Positions 48,394 to 60,445 of a stretch of DNA of 64,000 nucleotides are shown in pieces (the first letter of the stretch is position 1; the number at the start of each line of letters is the position of its first letter). Position numbers and translations under genes: made by a program. This stretch comes from Endocalyx cinctus. Lineage: Eukaryota > Ascomycota > Sordariomycetes > Amphisphaeriales > Apiosporaceae. The notes beneath the pieces were generated by a model. The model had not been told where the DNA came from and made no database searches. It saw only the letters and a list, made by a program, of their open reading frames with translations. Where the stretch lies: NCBI GenBank assembly GCA_001600455.1, contig BCKC01000007.1:2234019-2298018 (forward strand), written 5' to 3'.

Positions 48394-48971
48394 TTATGTG
48401 GAATGATATATTATGTTTCGTTAGCGGAGTTATTAATTGGGTTTCACTCGTGATATATTTGGGCTATGATATCAGGCATTTTCAGGTTTTACTTTGGGCC
48501 GGAACTAAAAGGGCGTCTGGGGGTATGTACAATGAATTTCGAGAATCTATTCTCCTCAACCTAATGGGATAATACCAAAAAGAAAGGGGGGGGGGGGGGG
48601 GGGAACTGTATCCTCATTCTCTGAATTCTCAAACTACTTTACAAGGGGGCTCATCAAGACGTAGTAGCCAAAAAAAACACTAGCTCATCACCGACCCTCT
48701 AAACAAACTCATGAAACAAGCTTTGATCCGAGATAATATGGGTTAGGGTGGCTTAGTGAACCATCCATTACGGTAATCTAGATTATTTACCAGCTGATCC
48801 ATGAAATACCCGCTGTAAACTTGGAAGAGGAACATATCTGGTGGATGCGATAGACGTCACTTCGCTGATTACCCCGTTCCTTCTCTTTTATACGTCAAAA
48901 ATACTTCTCGTTGGGGCGGTGAATACGAAGACTTAAAGGGTATCGTACAGTAAATCCAATTATAATATACA
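48394..48971. other. Space between convergent genes with G18 run
   Basis: Holds the 3' flanks of the uncharacterised gene and the UNC93-like gene. A pure G run of 18 bases lies at 48586-48603. No gene seen. Confidence 0.6.
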
Positions 48972-50487
48972 TTAGTGAGTAACTATCGGACTGTTGTCGT
49001 TGTCATTGTCGGTTTCAGTTGCCGGCTCGACTTCTGAAGCCTGGATCTCGTGACTATGCTCAAGCTCAGAGAGAACGATCCAAGTAGGGTAAATGCAAAG
49101 AATGGTGAACCCGAAGTTAATTCCTATGCTGACGAAGTGATTGGCGTTTCCTTGCGATTGCATACTATTTTTCAAGTTAGTTATTACAATAAAATGGTTA
49201 TAAATCCAGTGTCAAAAGAAAGGTTTCAAGAATTTTCACTTACGCCCACGCGACCGTTTGTCCCAGCGCCTCCACGCCCCTCAGAATACCCGTGTAGTGA
49301 GACAGTGTCGACAAGCTGGTAGCGTACTGCCCGACGAGCCAGTACAGGAACTGCTGGAAAGCCTGGCCGCCGAAGGTCCAGAAGAAGACGAGCGCGTACG
49401 ACTTCCCGAAGCCGCCGGTGAACCAGTCGAAGACGGGCGCGTCGGGCGCGTCGTAGAACTCCTTCTGCAGCACGGTCGCCCAGATCCAGGTGCCGACGAG
49501 GACGGCGACGATGGACGCGAACGCGATTTTTCCCCTCGTCCGTATATGCATCGACTGCCGGTCGAGGAGCGAGGCGATGATGAACGAGCTGATAATGCCG
49601 GCGAAGTTGGTGAAGAAGGACGAAAACGCGCGCGCTCGGACGGTGAAGTACGTTGTGAGCCAGGTGCTGAGGAAGCCGTTGTAGAAATAACTAATAAAGA
49701 AAGCCGGGAGCAGCAAGATGGTCCTCCGCCGCGAGAACAGGGAGAAAAGCGCCTTGAATTCTTTTCCCCACGTAGCCTCCTTGTGTATCGTGACCCTGGT
49801 ACCGTCCTTACGCCAAACCTTCTCGGCCGGGCTCAGAAGCAAGGCGATGGGTAAACCAAGGGACATGATGACGATGAACACGATATACGTAGCCGAGCCG
49901 ACGGACCCGGACGTCGACTTCTGCGCGTTGAGGCCGAGGTTGATAGCGCCTCCGACGATGGGGCCGGCCGCCTTAGCGGTCTGCCAGACGGCGAGGTAGA
50001 AAGCGCGCTCGCGCGGGCTCGGGTACCCGATAATGATGGCGGCCTCGGCGGCCCAGAAGAAGCCGGCCGAGACGCCGCACAGGGCGCTCCCGAAGAGCAG
50101 GAACCACGTGTTCGACCGCGCGTTGTTCGTGTACAGGCCGGCCCCGTACAAGGGGTACCCGATCGCGCCGATCGCGAGCCCGTACGGCAGCCCGATCCGG
50201 TTGTTGATCGCCCCCGCCGCGACGCACACGACCGAGAACAGCCCGTACACCAGCGCGTTCGCCGCCGATATCGCGTACGGCTCGGCCGCGCCCCCGGCGC
50301 CTAACCCGCCCAGCGCGTCCCAGATACCCGGCGCCGTGAAGGAGACGCCGCTGGCGACGGCGATCTGGAAGGGTACGGAGCGGTAGAATGAACGCTTCTC
50401 GGGAAGCGCCTCGGCTTCGGCATCGGAATTGATGAGCTCCGAATCTTTAGTGGCCTCTCCCGACGGGGCAGAAGTAGACGTCGCCAT
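48972..50487 (-). CDS. UNC93-like major-facilitator membrane protein
   Basis: Predicted 478-residue membrane protein of the UNC93-like/MFS group, about eleven to twelve helices. Exon 1 (50487-49244) ends phase 2 at GTAAGT; exon 2 (49164-48972) begins after AATAG and continues AMQSQGNANHFVSIGIN. The cytosolic N-terminus (MATSTSAPSGEATKDSELIN) precedes helix 1 (VPFQIAVASGVSFTAPGIWD). The family-typical region GFFWAAEAAIIIGYPSPRER appears after helix 5, then LAVWQTAKAAGPIVGGAINL. The C-terminus is acidic (EVEPATETDNDNDN). Fungal members are mostly of unknown substrate; some sit near secondary-metabolite or metal-related genes. GC content is notably higher than in its neighbours, so many false open frames overlap it. 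It could export a product of the nearby PKS locus, but 5 kb of unrelated DNA and another gene lie between. Confidence 0.85.
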
Positions 50488-51886
50488 CTTTTTTGAAATT
50501 TTGGGGGGAAATTCGCTCGCCTCAAAAGAAAATTTCCATGAAGGCCATGTGAAGCTTGAGTTAAAAACCAGGGAAACGAATATCTTCCGCCTGGTTTTTA
50601 TTCATCACTATGACCCTGCAATAAGAAGAAAATTTTTCTTTGGCATTTAATTAAGTAAATTGCGTGATCGCTGCCGACCCCTAACGGCGGAGTACCGATT
50701 GATAATAACGATCCACATTTTGGAACTGCTAGTGTACTAAGTCGACTTTTTTTTTTCTTTCGTGATATTGAGAATCAATTTCTGGGATTTCAGCGACACT
50801 TCTAACCTAGGCATTTAAGCTGCATCTATTAATTCTTCAATAAATAGTTGGATATGTACTACTCAGACGTCCAATTCGAAAATCAGTTCATTTTGACGAT
50901 AAATCTGCACCGGGCCAATGCATGGTAGCTCCTGAGTGTCTACGTACCTTCGCGTGCCAAGAAGCATTATGACCGATAACCGCAGTGTGGGTCCCGGCGC
51001 ATTGCTTTAGCATTCTGGGCGGTTGGGAGAGTTCGCGATGACGGTTACCGCATGTAAATGCTCTTCTTTCTCCATTGAGCAGCATGTGGCCATCATATCT
51101 GTTAACTCCGCCGATGGGAGCGTAGAACACATCCTCAAATTTATCGGACCCCAGAGCCTTGACCATCTCTAACTCCATACTAATGTTCAGTTCCAATACT
51201 TAAAACTGACCCATAACCTCCCGACTTCGCTCCACGAACCTTGCGGTTTCTCGCCGAATTACAAGGTGGCATTTCGACTAGTTGTAGCACCACGGGGATT
51301 TCTCAACAGCCTGTGTTTCGAAAGGAGGTAAAGTATAATATTAAGCATATAAGAGCGCTGTACTTCTGTGTCCATAGAACACCGAAAGTATTGGCACGGT
51401 GGCGAGCCTCTGGCATCAACCACTGAAACTACCCCGAGACCAAGGATTCTCCTATCTCCGAGTCATACATGAGTTTCCAGGCTTTCTAATAAGAAAACCG
51501 GTAGGTGACCCGTCTAATAATGAGCAGACCCCATCACAGGTTTCACGCACCAGAACTCCAACCGCTTAGGGGAATAATATATCCTGCCCCATATTCAACC
51601 AGCTCCCTAGAAATTAAAAACGTAAGTATATGCGGTACGTCCGATGAATCCATTTCCCTAATTAAACAAACAAAGAAGGTATTTTCCATATCCGTACCAC
51701 CCATACCCTGGGAATCGCGTGAGTTGATATAAATCCTGTCGCTTATCCTGAACGCCCGAATCCCTCGCTTCCAGCATTAATTTCGTCAAAGATGATACAA
51801 AAGTGTCGCTATTCGATGCGTATGTATTTGAAAAGCCCCCGGTAGGCCAGGGACCGAGTAGGAGTGAAGAGGCCGAAAAGGCCCCA
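50488..51886. other. Intergenic region with one doubtful open frame
   Basis: About 1.4 kb. The minus-strand frame at 50888-51196 (about 100 codons, no ATG until its seventh codon) looks partly protein-like (FEDVFYAPIGGVNRYDGHML) but has no recognisable family; see findings. The rest is featureless. Confidence 0.5.
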
Positions 51887-53492
51887 TCAAGGCCCTAAAC
51901 TCATCCAGCTGAAGACCGCAAGCATAGATGCTAGGAGTAATGCCGTCAAGATACCCGCACCCGCTTTATCACCCGTTGTTATTTTTGTCTGCTTCGTTCC
52001 GGTGTTGTCACCTCCCGCTCCGGCGTTGTAATTTCCAAGACTGGTTCCACCGGTGGCATTAGTAACCGGTCCTTTGGCACCGTCTATCAGAAGCGAGGAA
52101 ACGGCGCCGAGTACGTCCATGGTCTGTCCAGCACCGACAGAACCGTCGAATGTTCCGCTGGCCCAACCAAACCCGCATGTTCTTCCATCGCTTCCACCGG
52201 TACACTGGTTCACGGCGGCTTGCGCAGATTTCTGTAAAATCGGGAGGGTTTTCTCGGCGGTAAATGGAGCCAGTTGGGTAGTGATGGCCATCCATCGGTG
52301 GTCGTATCCTTTGAAACTTAACATGTCGGCCGTGCAAGTCATATGTTCCTCACAAGCGGCTTCGTACGCTATACCGTTCGGGAAGAATACCCTTAGCGTC
52401 CCGTCCAAGAGACCGTTGACTCGGTCTTTCCATTTCTGATCCTCGGTCTATTTTTCGCTAATTAATACCTTTAATTTAGTGCAAATTCGGAATGTTTAAA
52501 AACTTACCCGGTTCCACATATTCGCGGCACCCAATAAGTAAACGGCGTTATTATAAGAGAACTGAGCTTTGTTGATATCGGTACAGTTGGTTTCGACGTG
52601 GGCGCCATCGTAGATGTTGTAGTCAGCATCCATAAAGCCAACGGACTGAACCCAATCCCAAGTCTTCTCGGCCCAGTCGGAGTACGTATCGTTATCTAAA
52701 TATCGCGCTAAACGCGCGCCAAGGTTAAAGAAACAACCGTTGGCAATACCTAGACACGATGTGTGAGCGGCGCATCTATTTTATGTGCGAGAGAGTTAGG
52801 GGGACTGACTGTTCTTGTAGTTGTAACCGTTGTTGGAAAAGGGAATTTGCCAGCGCAGACCACCTCCGCAAGTGTTATCGTGACGGCCCGGATCAGCCTG
52901 GGTGTTGAAGACGGCTTGCGCTAAGGCTAACCACTGAGGTTGATCTTTAGGTGGGTTTGGAAACTGTTGCTCGGCGGCTTGCATGGCCGACATGCCCCAA
53001 AATCCCTGATCGTCGTTTCCCAACGACGCGGTGACATTGGGCGGCATATAATCTTGGTTTGGGCCGACCTGGAAGAGCATGGCCTGGGTGACGACATCGT
53101 TGTAAGTCTCGTCGCCGGTCAAATGCCAATAATCAATCATAGCACCCCACATAGCACCTCCTTCCCACCAGTAGTAATCGCCGGCGGGTGGAGGACCGGG
53201 AAGAATACCGGGGGTTTGACCGGACTCGTTTCCATGGTAATATGTCATCAAATCATAAGCAAGTGTTTTCGCCGATTGTTTTATGGCATCTACGAAGAGA
53301 GGTGGGGATCAAGTTAGCGCGATAAAAAGATCAAAATATGTAGATGTAGGTTATATAGGAATCTGAGCCTAGGCGCGTTCTAAACATACCATCGGAACTT
53401 ATTTGGTAATATTGAGCGTAAACATGATGAGTATTACTAGCGAATAGTAGGGCGCCAATGCCTACGGAGGCAGGCGACGCGATAAATCTCAT
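51887..53492 (-). CDS. GH76 family, Dfg5/Dcw1-type GPI-anchored alpha-mannan-modifying enzyme
   Basis: Predicted 461-residue secreted GPI protein of glycoside hydrolase family 76. Fungal Dfg5/Dcw1 members are thought to transfer GPI proteins to wall glucan by cleaving the GPI mannan core. Exons 53492-53390, 53289-52810, 52749-52508 and 52447-51887, all in phase. A signal peptide ([18 protein letters not shown]) is followed by the family core: [20 protein letters not shown] and the catalytic Asp pair at about 127-128 ([13 protein letters not shown]). [11 protein letters not shown] and [15 protein letters not shown] follow. The second donor is GTCAGT. The C-terminus has a Gly/Ser/Thr-rich stretch and a terminal hydrophobic helix ([20 protein letters not shown]), expected to be replaced by a GPI anchor. 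Complete and normal in length. Confidence 0.92.
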
Positions 53493-55280
53493 GATGATAT
53501 TAAGTGGTGTTGAGAAATGAACGAGTGACCAGAGGTAGTTCGGACTTGTTTTGGGGAAATCAAGCAGTCTTAGCGAGAGGCGACTGGAGAAGTAGAAAAT
53601 AAAGTCATTAAAGATTTTAACGAGTAAATACTCCTGGATGGAGTTTTACTTTTTCAACATTTAGTGAATGATAACAAGTTCGACTCTTGAGTCACGTAAA
53701 GTAGTATTGATGAGCAGGAAGGGGAAAAAAAGAAAGGGTTGAAGAAAGACGGAATAGAAGATGGGATTGATTCTAACAGTGCAGTGTTTTTCTTTTCTCC
53801 GGTACAACACAAAACACGAAATAACGGAAGTTGGAATGGAATTTGGGTTACGTCGTCATAGCTGCGTGCGCTTAAGTGTACTTGCCTGCATATGCAGAAT
53901 ATTATGTACCCCTATAAGGGACAGGACCTTTTTAACATAGCCGTGGACATATTATGTGTAGAACAATTCATCCATCCTACTGTACCATTCTATTATCCTA
54001 CCCCAAATACCTAGGTAGGTAAATACTTCAACATGCATAGGTACCTCTCACCACCTTTACCACGGCTGGTAATTATATCTTACACGTTATATGCTATATG
54101 TACCTAGGCTGTTAGGTATGTACATTCGGTGATCACCAGCACCCTGACCTAAGACCTTGCATTCGATAGATACAGTTTTTTATACAGTATAACTTACTGT
54201 ATTTGAAAGTAATCCCCTCTGCCCCTCTGCCCCTCTGCCCCTCAAGCGAGTTATAGAGGGACCAAACGAGTATTTACAAGGTATGGGAACTAAATCCCCC
54301 AGATTAAAGAATTTCTTGGCACTGTGGGGGTGGATCTTATGACGCCACGGACAAGGATAATGAGCAGGTGAACAACCAAAACCGGCCTCAGAATTACTTT
54401 GAAGCACCAATAAATTCTGGTACCTTTCGGTTAAGATCTCAATCAAGCTTTTCTTCTTTTTCTAGGATGGCTGGGATGGTAAGCCACCTTTGCCATCCTG
54501 CACACCCGAGAACACTTTTTTACCACACTATTGATTCTTTCTTTCCGTAACTTTCATGTATCATTTGCTATATAAAGATGTATTCAAGTGTACTACATAC
54601 GTAAGTGAGTTTAAGATTGATCGAATACCTACTCATTATTACGTATATCTCATACACAAACTATAAGCATGTTTTACCGTATGTATCAGAATTCGGTATA
54701 TTTCGACCAGTCATTCATTCATTACTTATTCATTCTTACAGTAACACTACTTACAGTAACACCACTTACCTAGGTAATATCCACTACTGTCGTTTTATGA
54801 TACGGATATTCAACAATCGCCGGCACAATCGCTATATGTACAATGGCATGACTTGCTAGGTACGGATAAAGATGATAAAAAAGAAATAAGCTAGATATGC
54901 GGTTACCAGCCAGCCAACATGGATTATATGGTACAGCCCGTGATTAAAATTTGAGCCAAGACGATCAAAATTACTTACCAGATATCCTACCTATCACGTC
55001 CTTCCAAAATCAAAAAGAATTAAACAGAATCCTACCGTACAGAGTACCGAATTACTGGTACTTATTTACGCGTCAACCATTCAATCCAATATCAACATCC
55101 ATAGATAGGACTTTTTTACTTTTAGTAATGCAGCCTTCATACACAGTAGACTTTTTTTTTTCTTAAACAGTGGACGCGAACACCGAATCATACAACACGA
55201 ACAGACAGACGGGCAAAAGACACAGCCTCGATCTTATATTATATCTCGTCCAATTATCATTTTCGCTTCAACCGAGTGGC
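53493..55280. other. Intergenic region with short tandem repeats
   Basis: About 1.8 kb, AT-rich. Contains CCTAGGTA words (54009, 54766), an eight-base tandem repeat at 54214-54243, CATT repeats near 54712-54735 and a duplicated ACTTACAGTAACAC near 54748. No gene is supported. Confidence 0.55.
54214..54243. repeat. (CCCCTCTG) tandem repeat, 3.75 copies
   Basis: Perfect eight-base units at 54214, 54222 and 54230, and a partial fourth at 54238. Confidence 0.9.
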
Positions 55281-57127
55281 TCAAGAAGTTGAAACACAGT
55301 TAATATCGAGGATATCTTCGTCCATGTTGGTGCAAACCCACTCTGCCGTCTCGCCACTTGGAGGAGAAACGTTAATGTTTTGAGCTCGGATATTTTTGCA
55401 CACCTGCAGCAAGATTTCGGTGGTCAGAAAAGAAAATAAAAAAAGAAAACTATTTAAAACACTGCCACGCATTCTCCCCCCTTAGATTAACTTACGCTTG
55501 GATCACTACAGATGAGAGACCCGACTTGGGGGTCGTGGTTAGCTGAGGTCGTGCCGTAGAATTCTTTAAAGGTAATATCTTCGATAACCAGAGACGCCTA
55601 AATGTATCAAAATAAGAGAAGTCAATTGTAGGTTTTCATACGCCCTATCTTCTCTTAACATATCCACAATACGCGGCTCCATTAGTAGAACTTACAGGAT
55701 ACATATCGCACGCCTCTTGGCTCGAGGCAAAGTAACATTGAGTCAGCTCAATGGCCCCTGCGTGTTAGTATTGTCAGCTACTAAAATACTTACTCAGTCG
55801 CTAGGTGGGAATAAGCAATAAGGGGGGAAAGCAGTAGCGTCAACAGAAAAGGAAAAGATAAAAAAAAAAAAAAAGCTCACAGTCATTATTCTCGTTAAAG
55901 AATAATTCATAAGTCACGTTCCGGACATGCCCTTCTCCCCCTCCTTCGTCCGAACCGGTTGTGTTAGGAGGAACCCCGGGCCAGATCTTGATACGCGCCC
56001 CATCCGAAGCATTACTCATGGAGATGTTGTAAACGTACAAATCCTCGACGATGTCCACTTGGCCTTGATACTGACCGAGACTGCCCACCGATATCCCGTG
56101 CGACCCATTACATTGTAGGTTTTGCACTAGCACGTTCGTCGAGTTTGGTTTGAATGACACGCAGTCTTTGTGTCACATAACGCACACGTCATCAGATAAT
56201 TAAGCCTATAGAAATCAGGTTAGGTGGAGGGGAAGAGCTTACCATCGTAGTTATCAATGATAGAGTTCTGTATTACGATATTTGAACTGCGATAGGTATC
56301 CCAGCCGTCGGTATTCTGGAGTGAGACCATTCATGTCAGCTCTTGTACATTTGGGATCCAAGGTAAAGTAATACCGATACTCACAGCCGGAGGCGAACTA
56401 GCGTTCGTCACCTCGTTCCATATGTTCATATCGGAGATAATGACGTTCTCGGAATTCATTATAACGTTGAACCACATAGGCGAGTTCTTCATGTTCAACC
56501 CAGAAATTGAGCCATTTTTCAGTCCGTCCGTTCCTAGCAATACGGGACGATATGTTGTTTCGTTTTCCCTCTTAGCATTCCACCACGTTTGCCCGATCCC
56601 TTTTTCCTTGTAATTAGACAGTGTACGCCAAAAAGAGAGAAAGAGAGATAAAAATTCGCCATGCACGCATATTTACCATCTAAAGTCCCTATCCCCAACC
56701 CGTAAATATTAACATCCTCCCCACCGAAGCGCCAAAACAGGTGGGTATCCTGATACGCGTAAGCGAACGACTCGGTCTGCCAATAGGCCACGTCGTCGCT
56801 GAAGGCCACCGTGCCCAAGACGGCGATATCGACGCTCTTTAAGAAAGTCAGGTCGGTCGGCGACGCGATCGTGTACGTCGACCCTTCCGACAGGACCACC
56901 GTACCCCCGTCGTTGCAGGCCCGCGCCGCCGCCGCGAGAGCCGGTCCGGCGTCGGCGGCCGATGGGTCCACTTCACACACCCGCTGGGGATCCCGCGGCG
57001 GGCTGTACGGGAGGGGCGTCCCTAGCGTCTTCGGCCCGTAGTTGATCGTAGGTCGCTCCGGGGCGACGGCGCTTGCGGCTTCCCTGGCTAGGATCGCCGC
57101 CCAGATCATTTCGTTACGGTAGCGCAT
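55281..57127 (-). CDS. GH28 exopolygalacturonase
   Basis: Predicted 436-residue secreted pectinase that removes galacturonic acid from pectin chain ends. Seven exons: 57127-56677, 56599-56385, 56315-56243, 56165-55881, 55757-55696, 55597-55496 and 55403-55281; all phases agree. Some acceptors are AAG rather than YAG (exons 2 and 4). A short N-terminal leader ([16 protein letters not shown]) is a weak signal peptide. Catalytic signatures of GH28 are present: NTDGWDTY with Asp225, Asp246/Asp247 (DDCVSF), His269 ([11 protein letters not shown]), and RIK at 304-306 (DGARIKIW). The spacing NTD/DD/HG/RIK and several N-x-S/T sites match exo-acting fungal enzymes. Expression is usually induced by pectin; nothing here confirms that. 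Confidence 0.93.
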
Positions 57128-60103
57128 TCCGAAAGAACAAAAAAAGTTTACTCTTTATTATATCACGGCGTATCGGGTAGAATTTGGATTGTTGAACTAG
57201 TAAGGATGATGAGTCTGGTTAGATCCCTACATTAAATTATCACGTCAAATCTTCCCTACTTACGGATACTTGATATACACCCGCTCGCCTAACATCTCCG
57301 CAAACTCGCTTGGCAGATTACCGGACGGTAGTATTCCCACCACTCATCAGGCGGTCCAATGGAGTATCGGTTCCTTGGGGTATTCTTTCGCCTCCGCATT
57401 TGCTCCCTCATTAATAGCTGACATATATCCATCTGTATTATCCAATATATTTTGTATAGGTATGACTGACGCTATTCACAGCTAATATATCATACAATTC
57501 GCCAAGTACTCGCTTTACTTACTACTCATCTTTCATTACGAAATAACTTACCATATGATAAACAATACTCAAAGACTGAGGGCACCCTCTCGGGAGGACT
57601 CATAATAATAGATTGAGAAAGTTTATTCGAAAGAAGATTCGAGGTTGGCAGAACTCATTTGCGCAAGACTTTACTAGCATGGACCCATTGTTGGACGGTC
57701 GAATATGGAATCCACGATGTAGCCGTCGAAACGATCTCGATATGCTCTTTTTCTACGGAATGGAGCGTAATAGAAGTAGCGAATAACTCAGTCGGATTGA
57801 GTCGATGAGGCCAATTTGATAAACTTGCCGATTGTCCAGGTCTCCTTGGATTGATTATACACGCAGACAGAAGATCCGGATTCTGACGATGCGGTCTTTT
57901 TGTCCCCTCATTATTCCTCCAAGAAATTACGGGATCGGTCGACTATTTCGGTATACTGAAGCCTTAGCCATATTGTCGATATTTTATGGATCACGATACC
58001 GATGTATACGCTGCATGTGATGAGAGGTGTCAGAAGGTATCATCAAAGCGGGTATTATGTCAGGAAAACGCTAAATCGCTTCGAGTTTCGCCAGATAGCC
58101 CCGTCGACTGAGATGCGGTAATAGATGAGGTATCTCTGGTACCTTTTCGAACTACGAGCGATCTTCAGTTGGGCTGCAAATCGCAAGTCATTCATTCGAG
58201 ATCGTTGCCGCCCATGACTAAGGGAAGGATGTAATAAATATGGGTTCTTTAGGTGGATCCGGAGATATGCATGTTGTTGTCCCCTGTCGTCCACGAGATT
58301 TTTTTTTTTTTTTTTTTTTTTTTGAGGAAAATGAGTCTTCGTACATCGAACCGTACGGGTCTTTCTTTCAACATCGTTATCCTACTCGTGATATTTTCTC
58401 TTTTGCGTACAAGTCCATAAGAGGATGAAGTCTGTGCGTAAAAAGACAAAAGAGAAAAAAAGTCAATCAAGTTCGAGTTTGATTTATTTTGCGTATACTG
58501 CGTATACGTAAATATGTGCCCTCTTTTCAGCGGGACATTTTTACTCGCTTGTTTTACTTAATTATTATCATTCTGGCTAATATTGAAACCCATTGCGGAG
58601 CATATAAACACGGGCAGAGCACGGTACATATCTACGGCCGCCTTGGCGTCGAGTTAGTCATTTGCTAGTCTTATGTATAGCACTTCACAAAGTCTGAAAC
58701 TCGCAGATCGCTGATCGACACGGGTTTTATCTCGCGCCAAATCAACGTCATACACTAGTGTAGAGCATCTGGATCTATGCAAGACGATGGGTCATCCCCA
58801 TCACCAATCAACCAGGCAGACAGGTATGTGGATATCGACGCCCTCGTTTTCTGGCTATCTAGGCGGATTGGGCGGGCTCGGCGGACTGGGCGGGTCAGGT
58901 GACGAATTATTAGATTCGGTCCCTCATCTTGTCATGGCTGCCGGCGTTTGGTGCTGGTTGGGTAGGATCTGTACGATCAGCTTAGCTAATTAGGCACACA
59001 CCAGGAATATTACTTTTCCTACCCAGAAACAACCATGGATAGTGAAAGAATATTCAACAAAACCGAGAGAGAAAAGAAACTCTATATTTTTATGACTAAT
59101 ATTGTGCTAGAAATTATTGTTAAAATCTGCTGCGCTTAACTGAGAGATGCGGGTTGTTTCAATTTTCATGGCTAGGGTGCGCTAAGCTGACCCGGACAAG
59201 TCATGGGTACCGAATGCAGTAATTCCCGAATCAGCTACGGGGGACTTCTTGGTTGGGAATTTTCTGTCTTCTCCGAATGACAAATAAGCCAAATAACGTG
59301 GTAACGCACGTATATACAAGTACGGTACCATTCATTATCTTACAGCCACGAAACAAGACATGCGGTAACGTTGCTGGAGGAGAAAAAAAAGCTCACGTAG
59401 TAGTGACTTGGTAAAGGATAAACGGTCCCAGTCCCTGCATTTCCCTTGGATCCTTTTGCCTTTTTCTCGCCTCCGCTACCTCGGTTCGGTGCTGACAGAC
59501 AGCCTGCGCGCAGGATAGAAAATACAGGGGTTGAGTGATTATCACGCTTTTTGGACTCCACGCCAAGCAAGGGCGAAGTCGCATGTCACCCTAATAACAA
59601 AGAAGAAATGCATGATTACTTGCCTTATATACACACACACATAATACGTAAGTACGTGCGAAGTAGGGTGGGACTCTTTTCTTTCCCGAGGCGAGAACGC
59701 GATGGGAGAAAAAAGAAATGCTCCTCTTAGATAGGATTGTGCGTACATAGTACATGTGTACGTGCCTAGGAATGTACTGAGGCGCCTATACCCATGAACG
59801 CGCTCGGCTGAGATGTAAGCAGGTGGGGGAGGGGTTCACTTCAAACAGATGGAGGAAAGACGTAACATATATTAAAACTTCGTAGCCTACCTCTATGTCC
59901 ATTCATATTTTCTTTCGCTCTCTCTTATTCATTCAACTTTACGTCGTATCAATCAAAATCGTCTCGGAAACCGTTTTTCAGTAGCCCACGTTGTTATTTA
60001 GCCGGTTCGATACTAGGTCAAACGGTCGTAATATCATTATTCTACGGATCCAATATTTCAACGGTGGAGATAAAGATCAACAGCACACACATACACATAC
60101 ACC
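57128..60103. other. Intergenic region, about 3 kb, no confident gene
   Basis: Contains a T25 tract at 58299-58323, a GGCGGNNTGGGCGGG-type short repeat at about 58861-58895 and an (AC)n patch near 59632. A minus-strand segment at 59393-59584 is bounded by plausible splice signals but has no recognisable product; see rejected items. Confidence 0.5.
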
Positions 60104-60445
60104 ATGAGGCCGTATAAGCTCGTCGACGACATCGAAGATGTTCACGACAACTCGACTTCAATAAAATTATTATCAGTTGCTCTTCTTGGAACGGTTCGTG
60201 AAACCCTGGGCGGAACATGCCAACTTCAAAATATTTCCTCAAATGTGACCAACTTACTAACGAGATTTTTTTTTCGCTCTACACAGTGGTCTATCCTAGG
60301 AGGCGGTCTCATCGTTTTACATCAACTAGGCTACGACCCTCTATCATTCTTTCCGTTGAGCAGGCTAGGACTCATACCAACGGTGAATACTACCGCCCAG
60401 TACCACATTTCGCGAGGGGGAATGGCGCATGTGCAAATAAGCTGA
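60104..60445 (+). CDS. Small single-pass membrane protein (82 aa spliced)
   Basis: Good start context (ACACCATGAGG). Exon 1 (60104-60193) encodes MRPYKLVDDIEDVHDNSTSI plus KLLSVALLGT. A 93-base intron has a GTTCGT donor, a textbook branch sequence (TTACTAACGA), a long T-tract and ACACAG. Exon 2 (60287-60445) encodes WSILGGGLIVLHQLGYDPLS and a polar tail ending AHVQIS. The helix forms across the splice. The intron is a multiple of three and contains no stop, so an unspliced 113-residue form is also open. I do not recognise the family; size and topology suit a mitochondrial or ER membrane subunit, but that is only a guess. Confidence 0.5.
   Translation: MRPYKLVDDIEDVHDNSTSIKLLSVALLGTVRETLGGTCQLQNISSNVTNLLTRFFFRSTQWSILGGGLIVLHQLGYDPLSFFPLSRLGLIPTVNTTAQYHISRGGMAHVQIS

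Noticed and set aside
49258..49854. Plus-strand 198-codon frame
   Set aside because: Charged low-complexity shadow of the GC-rich UNC93-like gene; the minus-strand frame has membrane helices and splice logic.
59393..59584. Minus-strand frame bounded by CAG and GTGAGC
   Set aside because: Splice-like ends exist but no consistent upstream or downstream exon could be built, and the peptide matches nothing I recognise.
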